A stretch of 6,811 nucleotides of DNA from Flavobacteriaceae bacterium (GTDB taxonomy: Bacteria; Bacteroidota; Bacteroidia; Flavobacteriales; Flavobacteriaceae): the NCBI GenBank assembly GCA_023141985.1, contig JAGLKH010000361.1:1-6811 (forward strand), read 5' to 3'. The notes beneath the pieces were generated by a model, which saw only the letters and a program-made list of their open reading frames with translations, did no database searches and was not told the DNA's origin. Positions 1 through 4,349 of the stretch are shown here, one piece after another. A program made the translations under genes and the position numbers. The first letter of the stretch is position 1. Each line of letters starts with the position of its first letter.

Positions 1-23
1 TGCGCTTATTGTTTAAACTATTA

Positions 24-56
24 TTGAAAAACTTTCTTTAAAAAAGATTATATTTG
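24..56 (+). promoter_or_regulatory. Probable Bacteroidota-type promoter of the cold-shock gene
   Basis: TATATTTG at 49-56 is an exact match to the Bacteroidota -7 consensus TAnnTTTG. A TTG at 24-26 lies 22 bp upstream and could serve as the -33 element, although the spacing is at the long end. Transcription would start near 63, giving a leader of roughly 22 nt before the ATG at 85. The consensus is established for this phylum; its use here is inferred. In DNA this AT-rich a chance match is possible. Confidence 0.5.
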
Positions 57-84
57 CATTATTAAAAAAATCTTAAAATAAAGA

Positions 85-540
85 ATGGCAAAATCACAAC
101 AAACCTTTAATAAACTTGAAAAAGAAAAAAAACGTTTAAAAAAGCGCGAGGATAAACTAAAAAAGAAAGAAGCTCGCAAAGCTGAGGCAAAAGAGAAGGG
201 TAAAGGTATTCAATTTGCATATGTTGATTATAATGGAAATTTAACAGATACGCCACCGGATCCTTCACAAAAGATAAAGGTTGACGCAAAAAGCATAGAA
301 ATTGGTATTCCTAAAAGAGATGATAGTGATATTGAAGAGGTAGATCCAATACGTAATGGAAAAGTTTCTTTTTATGACAGCTCTAAAGGCTTTGGTTTTA
401 TAATTGATACTGAGAATCAGGAAAAATATTTTTGTCATGTTAGTGGATTATTAGATGAAATCGCTGAAAATGACAAAGTGACTTTTGAACTTGAACGTGG
501 TATGAAAGGCATGAATGCAGTTCGTGTTAAAAAAGTATAG
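85..540 (+). CDS. Cold-shock-domain protein with basic N-terminal extension
   Basis: This 151-residue cytoplasmic protein is a likely single-stranded nucleic acid binder or RNA chaperone. The C-terminal third (residues about 90-151) is a cold-shock (OB-fold) domain. It opens with NGKVSFYD, carries the RNP1 motif KGFGFI (101-106) and an RNP2-like segment KYFCHVS (114-120), and ends with the strand pair VTFELERGMKG...AVRVKKV. The Phe-x-His of RNP2 is present as FCH. Residues 1-40 are extremely Lys/Arg/Glu-rich and probably form a charged helix. A linker with YVDYNGN and TPPDP (46-60) follows. This architecture, about 150 residues rather than the 65-70 of CspA, is familiar in Bacteroidota. The ATG at 85 begins MAKSQQTFNK, a typical start for the family, and no Shine-Dalgarno is present. 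No convincing terminator follows it. The family assignment is firm; the RNA target and cold induction are not shown by the sequence. Confidence 0.9.
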   Translation: MAKSQQTFNKLEKEKKRLKKREDKLKKKEARKAEAKEKGKGIQFAYVDYNGNLTDTPPDPSQKIKVDAKSIEIGIPKRDDSDIEEVDPIRNGKVSFYDSSKGFGFIIDTENQEKYFCHVSGLLDEIAENDKVTFELERGMKGMNAVRVKKV

Positions 541-710
541 CGTATTTCTTAATTTGCAAATTTTGTGCTCCTTAAAAGCATAGTTTCTTCATTTAAATCA
601 GTTAATTAAAAAAAGTTAAAAATTGGTTTGAAAAGAATGATAATATGATTTATGTCATTATTATTCTACTGCAGAAGAAGTAATTTTGATGGAATTTTAA
701 ATCAAAAACC
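541..710. other. Intergenic region, no gene seen
   Basis: This 170-bp AT-rich gap lies between the cold-shock gene and the secreted-protein gene. It holds a 12-bp perfect palindrome AATTTGCAAATT (551-562) and a short TGCT/AGCA stem (566-569 with 577-580). Neither is a convincing intrinsic terminator because there is no stable stem followed by a T-tract. A candidate -7 element lies at 681-688 and is listed separately. Confidence 0.6.
681..688 (+). promoter_or_regulatory. Candidate -7 element upstream of the secreted-protein gene
   Basis: TAATTTTG matches the Bacteroidota -7 consensus TAnnTTTG, 22 bp before the ATG at 711. That would put the transcript start near 695 and give a leader of about 16 nt. 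No TTTG or TTG is found at the expected -33 distance, so support is weak. Confidence 0.35.
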
Positions 711-1598
711 ATGAAAACTCTTATTTTATGTATCACTGCAATTATTACTTTCAATTTAAATTCTTTTGGCCAGGAATTAGCGCCATATATTAAAGTAGGC
801 GAAACTAGTGAAACGATTAGTGTAGTATCGGATAAAATTATAAATGCTCTGCAAAACAATTCTTTTACAATTTTAGGAACGTATAATCCATCTGGAAAAA
901 GTAATTTAAAGGTCATTGCTTTTACAAGAACAGATATTAAAAATACTGTTATTAAAATAGTAGATCGAGGTGCATTAGCAGCTGTTTTTAAAGTGGGATT
1001 AGTACAAAAAAATGGAAAAGTAACTATTTCTTATACTAACCCGGATTATCTGCTAAGAGCATATTTAAGAGATAATTATATTACTTTTAAAAGAACATTC
1101 CAAAAATTTAATTCAGATTTAAAATCTACTTTTTCAACAATTGGTAATGAGTTTACACCATTTGGAGGAACTGTAAAGGCAGATAAATTAAAAAAATATC
1201 ATTATAAAATATTTATGCCCTATTTTACAGATCCGGTTACATTAAATGAATACTCATCTTTTGAAGAAGGACTAAAAATCATTGAAGACAATTTAAAAGC
1301 TAAAAAGGGAAATACTGTACAAGTTTATAAGCTTATTTATAATAAAGAGAAGGTTGCCGTATTTGGTGTAGGCCTACAAAGTAAAGAAGATGGTGAATCT
1401 CATTTTTTACCAAAAATAGGAGAAGATCATGCTGCAGCAATGCCTTATGAAATAATCCTGCAAGGAAATAAGTCTACCATGCTTCATGGCAAATACAGAA
1501 TAGCTTTATTTTGGCCGGAATTAACAATGGGAACATTTATGAAAATTATGAGTACTCCTGGCGATATAGAAGACACACTTGAAAAACTTTGTCAATAA
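711..1598 (+). CDS. Secreted or periplasmic protein, possible tandem DUF302-like halves
   Basis: This 295-residue protein has an N-terminal signal peptide: Lys2, a hydrophobic core over residues 4-15, and probable cleavage in NSFG|QELA after residue 20. Ending in G or A before Gln is common in Bacteroidota. The only early Cys (Cys7) lies inside the hydrophobic core with no lipobox around it, so it is not predicted to be a lipoprotein. The mature part seems to have two related halves, about 31-125 and 175-295. Each begins with a helix-like segment (SETISVVSDKIINALQNN; EEGLKIIEDNLKAKKG). These are followed by strands and a matching VFKVGL (92-97) or VFGVGL (217-222). The second half ends with YEIILQGN...LHGKYRIALFWPEL, MSTPGDIEDTLEKL, which recalls the DUF302 fold (order of small-molecule or nucleotide-binding-like alpha/beta domains). 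That likeness is my reading and not a confirmed match. No catalytic motif is recognised. The gene stands alone between its own upstream gap and a strong terminator, so it is probably monocistronic. Confidence 0.75.
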   Translation: MKTLILCITAIITFNLNSFGQELAPYIKVGETSETISVVSDKIINALQNNSFTILGTYNPSGKSNLKVIAFTRTDIKNTVIKIVDRGALAAVFKVGLVQKNGKVTISYTNPDYLLRAYLRDNYITFKRTFQKFNSDLKSTFSTIGNEFTPFGGTVKADKLKKYHYKIFMPYFTDPVTLNEYSSFEEGLKIIEDNLKAKKGNTVQVYKLIYNKEKVAVFGVGLQSKEDGESHFLPKIGEDHAAAMPYEIILQGNKSTMLHGKYRIALFWPELTMGTFMKIMSTPGDIEDTLEKLCQ

Positions 1599-1604
1599 AG
1601 TTGT

Positions 1605-1640
1605 AAGCTCTGAAACTAAATATTGTTTCAGAGTTTTTTT
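1605..1640 (+). terminator. Rho-independent terminator after the secreted-protein gene
   Basis: A perfect 9-bp stem pairs CTCTGAAAC (1608-1616) with GTTTCAGAG (1625-1633) around an 8-nt loop. A run of seven T residues (1634-1640) follows immediately. Pairing can extend into the T-run through G1607-T1634, A1606-T1635 and A1605-T1636. It starts a few bases after the TAA ending at 1598 and insulates the EF-G operon from the upstream gene. Confidence 0.9.
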
Positions 1641-1674
1641 AATAAATAAGGTATCTAAACTAACAAAAAATAGA

Positions 1675-1711
1675 TTTTGAGATATTTTTTGCAATTAGTT
1701 TTATATCTTTA
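1675..1711 (+). promoter_or_regulatory. Possible promoter of the EF-G2/small-protein operon
   Basis: TATCTTTA (1704-1711) matches seven of eight positions of a TAnnTTTG -7 element with the final G replaced by A. TTTTG at 1675-1679 lies 24 bp upstream, slightly too far for an ideal -33 element. The implied leader would be only about 8 nt. The terminator just upstream means a promoter must exist somewhere in 1641-1725 unless there is read-through. The exact placement is tentative. Confidence 0.3.
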
Positions 1712-1725
1712 AATAAATTTTTGAT

Positions 1726-3846
1726 ATGAAAATATATGATGATAAGTACATCAAAAATGTAGCCTTTGTTGGGGCACATAACAGTGGTAAAACAACCTTG
1801 GCAGAAACCATGCTGTTTGAAGCAGGATTAATAAACAGACGAGGCACAGTTGAACAAAAAAACACAGTAGCAGATTATCACCTAATAGAACAAGAAAGAG
1901 AAGCTTCAATTTATGCAACACCACTTCATACCGAATGGCGTAATTATAAAATTAATATTATTGACACTCCCGGATTAGATGATTTTATTGGAGAGATAAT
2001 TTCATCAATTAGAGTTTGCGATACAATAGTTACAGTTTTAAATGCACAACAAGGAGTAGAAATTGGTACCGAAATTATTTGGAATTATATCGACAAATAT
2101 CTAAAACCAACAATCTTTGTTGTCAATCAAATTGATCATCCTAATGCTAATTTTGATGATAGTTTTAAAAGTATAAAAAATTTAGTTGGTAACAATGCAA
2201 TTAAAATTCAATATCCTATTATAATAGATGGAGCACAATGTATTATTGATGTTTTAAAAATGAAACTCTATAAATTTTCTCCTGAAGGTGGTAAACCTGA
2301 AAAATTACCAATACCTGAAGATCAAAAAGATTTAGCAGATGAGTTACATAATGAATTGGTTGAAAAAGCTGCCGAAAACGATGAAGAATTATTAGAATTA
2401 TTTTTTGATAAGGGCACATTAAATGAAGATGAAATGCGTCAAGGAATTAAAGCAGGAATGTTAAATCATGAGTTATTTCCTGTATTTTGTGTATCGGCTT
2501 TAAATGATATGGGAACAGGTAGATTAATGGGCTTTATTGATAATGTAGCTCCAGCAGCAGCCGATCTAAAACCTGAGCAAAGTGTAGAGGGAGATACTAT
2601 AATTCGTAAAAAAGACGAGCCTACAGCATTGTTTGTTTTTAAAACTGTATATCAACCTAATTTAGGTCAAATCACCTTTTTTAAAGTTAAATCAGGTGAA
2701 ATAAAACTCAATGATAAATTGGTAAATTCCAGAAATGATGAAACTGAAATTCTGAATCAACTGTTTATTATGGATGGCAAAAAAAGAGAACCTGTTACTA
2801 AATTAACAGTAGGAGATATTGGTGCAACATTGAAACTAAAATATACAGAAACCAACGATACTCTTCATACAGCACGTCATCCAATTACAATAAAACCTAT
2901 AAAATATCCTAAACCAAGAATCAAAAAAACAGTAGGTGCAGTTAATAAGAAAGATGAAGAAAAATTACATGAAGCTCTAAAAAAAATTCATAGCCAGGAT
3001 CCCACAGTAATATCTGAATATTCAAAGGAGTTAAAACAACAACTCATTGGCTGTCAAGGAGAATTGCATTTAGCAACAATAGATTGGACATTGAAAAATA
3101 CTTATGGTATCGAAGCCAAATTTGAAAAGCCAAAAATTCCATATAGAGAAACAATACAACGTTCATCTACAGCAAGCTATAAGCATAAAAAACAATCAGG
3201 TGGATCTGGTCAGTTTGGTGAAGTTCATCTAAAAATAGAGCCTTGGCATGAAGGTATGGAAGAACCACAAGGATTTAATGTTAGAGGTAAAGAAGAAATA
3301 GAATTACCTTGGGGAGGCAAGCTGATTTTTTATAATTGCATAGTAGGGGGAGTGATTGATTTGCGTTATTTACCATCTGTAATGAAAGGTATATTAGAAG
3401 TAATGGAAAGTGGCCCAATTACAAAATCATATGTAAGAGATATACGGGTAATGGTATATGATGGTAAAATGCACTCTGTTGACTCTAATGATATTTCGTT
3501 TAAAATTGCAGGAGCACATGCTTTTAAAGAAGCCTTTTTAAATGCAAAGCCTAAATTATTGGAGCCAGTACAAGATTTAGAAGTAAAAGTACCTGAAGAG
3601 ATGGTAGGCAATGTTATGACCGATTTACAATCACGAAGATCTATTATACAAGGTTTTGAAAGCAATGACCATTACCAAATTTTAAAATGTGTAACGCCTT
3701 CAGCTGAGTTGTATGGATATTCAACAGATTTACGTTCGCTAACTCAGGGTAGAGCAACATTTTCCTCTGATTTTTCGTCGTACCAACCTGTGCCACATAA
3801 TATTCAGGAAGAATTAATAAAAAAAAGTACTAACAATAACAATTAA
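1726..3846 (+). CDS. fusA2: EF-G paralog (EF-G2 type) with degenerate GTPase motifs
   Basis: This 706-residue protein has the full EF-G architecture: G domain with G' insert (about 1-285), domain II (about 298-392), domain III (about 396-470), domain IV (about 471-600) and domain V (about 610-690). The P-loop GAHNSGKTT (16-24) is intact. Other GTPase motifs are altered. Switch I after EQERE reads ASIY (60-63) where EF-G has RGIT. Switch II reads DTPGLDDF (80-87), with Leu84 at the catalytic His position. G4 reads NQID (134-137) instead of NKxD, and SAL (257-259) is the G5 motif. Domains for ribosome work are well kept: PKIPYRETI (469-477), KKQSGGSGQFGEV (488-500), the domain IV tip KMHSVDSND with His583, and domain V with LLEPV, DLQSRRSIIQG and TDLRSLTQGRATFS. 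The likely role is tRNA-mRNA translocation with little or no GTP hydrolysis, as reported for Bacteroides EF-G2. The housekeeping EF-G is presumably elsewhere in the genome. It has an AT-rich leader and a small gene 11 bp downstream. Ribosome protection (TetQ-like) is less likely, because those proteins keep the GTPase motifs. Confidence 0.9.
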   Translation: MKIYDDKYIKNVAFVGAHNSGKTTLAETMLFEAGLINRRGTVEQKNTVADYHLIEQEREASIYATPLHTEWRNYKINIIDTPGLDDFIGEIISSIRVCDTIVTVLNAQQGVEIGTEIIWNYIDKYLKPTIFVVNQIDHPNANFDDSFKSIKNLVGNNAIKIQYPIIIDGAQCIIDVLKMKLYKFSPEGGKPEKLPIPEDQKDLADELHNELVEKAAENDEELLELFFDKGTLNEDEMRQGIKAGMLNHELFPVFCVSALNDMGTGRLMGFIDNVAPAAADLKPEQSVEGDTIIRKKDEPTALFVFKTVYQPNLGQITFFKVKSGEIKLNDKLVNSRNDETEILNQLFIMDGKKREPVTKLTVGDIGATLKLKYTETNDTLHTARHPITIKPIKYPKPRIKKTVGAVNKKDEEKLHEALKKIHSQDPTVISEYSKELKQQLIGCQGELHLATIDWTLKNTYGIEAKFEKPKIPYRETIQRSSTASYKHKKQSGGSGQFGEVHLKIEPWHEGMEEPQGFNVRGKEEIELPWGGKLIFYNCIVGGVIDLRYLPSVMKGILEVMESGPITKSYVRDIRVMVYDGKMHSVDSNDISFKIAGAHAFKEAFLNAKPKLLEPVQDLEVKVPEEMVGNVMTDLQSRRSIIQGFESNDHYQILKCVTPSAELYGYSTDLRSLTQGRATFSSDFSSYQPVPHNIQEELIKKSTNNNN

Positions 3847-3857
3847 AATTTATAGAT

Positions 3858-4238
3858 ATGCAAACTAAAGTGTTATATTTAAGTGATTTGAAATTTAATT
3901 TAGAAACATGGAGAAGAGAATTAAGATTCCATTTTAATGAAATGGATACTTTTCAGGAAAAGCTTGAAGAAATTGCAAGTAGAGAATATAGAAGAGAGTC
4001 ATTAATTCCTTTAGAAAGTTTCCAAAATAGGATTATGATAGAAAAAAATGCGATTTCTAAATTATCACATAGATGTAAAGCAAAAATGAAAAATATAAAT
4101 CATGCAAATTTGCTTGAAAATTTAGATGGAAGACTTCAAAACGAACAAAGTCCTTTAAGAGATGATATGAAAACATATATTAAGCTTCATTATGAACTTA
4201 AAGAGGAAATGATGGATTACTTTTTAAAGTGGCTTTAA
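3858..4238 (+). CDS. Small helical, charged protein of unknown function, in operon with EF-G2
   Basis: I do not recognise this 126-residue protein. It has no signal peptide and no membrane segment, so it should be cytoplasmic. It is rich in Glu, Lys, Arg, Asn and Leu, almost without Gly or Pro, and looks nearly all helical. Segments about 11-45, 54-80 and 101-126 have heptad-like spacing of Leu, Ile, Met and Phe, suggesting a coiled coil or helical bundle. Visible marks are ETWRRELRFHFNEMDTFQEKLEEI (spanning residues about 16-39, with Trp18, Arg19, Arg20) and a C-terminal DYFLKWL. A single Cys73 is present. The W..EL.F...E pattern is reminiscent of small coiled-coil proteins common in Bacteroidota, but this is only an impression. 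The ATG lies 11 bp after the EF-G2 stop with no terminator or evident promoter between, so co-transcription is likely. A role beside EF-G2 is an inference from position alone. Confidence 0.75.
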   Translation: MQTKVLYLSDLKFNLETWRRELRFHFNEMDTFQEKLEEIASREYRRESLIPLESFQNRIMIEKNAISKLSHRCKAKMKNINHANLLENLDGRLQNEQSPLRDDMKTYIKLHYELKEEMMDYFLKWL

Positions 4239-4275
4239 TTAGAAGCATTTAATATAACCAAACAATTTATCACCT

Positions 4276-4325
4276 ATAGTGGTCAATTTTGTTATCGACT
4301 TATAAGTAACAAAATTGACCACTAT
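4276..4325. terminator. Perfect 19-bp inverted repeat between convergent genes, probable bidirectional terminator
   Basis: Left arm ATAGTGGTCAATTTTGTTA (4276-4294) is the exact reverse complement of 4307-4325, around a 12-nt loop that itself contains the palindrome CTTATAAG (4299-4306). It lies 37 bp after the small-protein stop and 24 bp after the PPDK stop on the minus strand, which suits a shared terminator. Neither side has a clean T-run: the plus side continues TTATTTAATG and the minus side AGGTGATAAA. The arm length and perfection are greater than usual for a terminator, so a small palindromic mobile-element remnant is an alternative. No target duplication was seen at its edges. Confidence 0.7.
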
Positions 4326-4349
4326 TTATTTAATGAAAATTATTTTAAA

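Noticed and set aside
551..562. AATTTGCAAATT palindrome as a terminator or operator after the cold-shock gene
   Set aside because: It has no loop and no T-tract, and a 12-bp AT-rich palindrome is easily found by chance in such DNA.
636..659. AATGA...TCATT imperfect symmetry upstream of the secreted-protein gene as a regulator site
   Set aside because: Only five bases pair in an AT-rich stretch and it does not match a regulator motif I can name.
107..916. Minus-strand open frames at 107-289 and 650-916
   Set aside because: They lie opposite well-supported genes or span a gene start, and their translations show no recognisable domain or plausible context.
3366..3665. Minus-strand open frame of 99 codons inside the EF-G2 gene
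   Set aside because: It is antisense to the highly conserved domains IV-V; its translation looks like a shadow of that coding sequence.
1726..3846. Tetracycline ribosome-protection protein (TetQ/TetM-like)
   Set aside because: These proteins keep a working GTPase site, whereas here the switch residues are lost and domains IV and V read like EF-G, with the EF-G-like tip KMHSVDSND.
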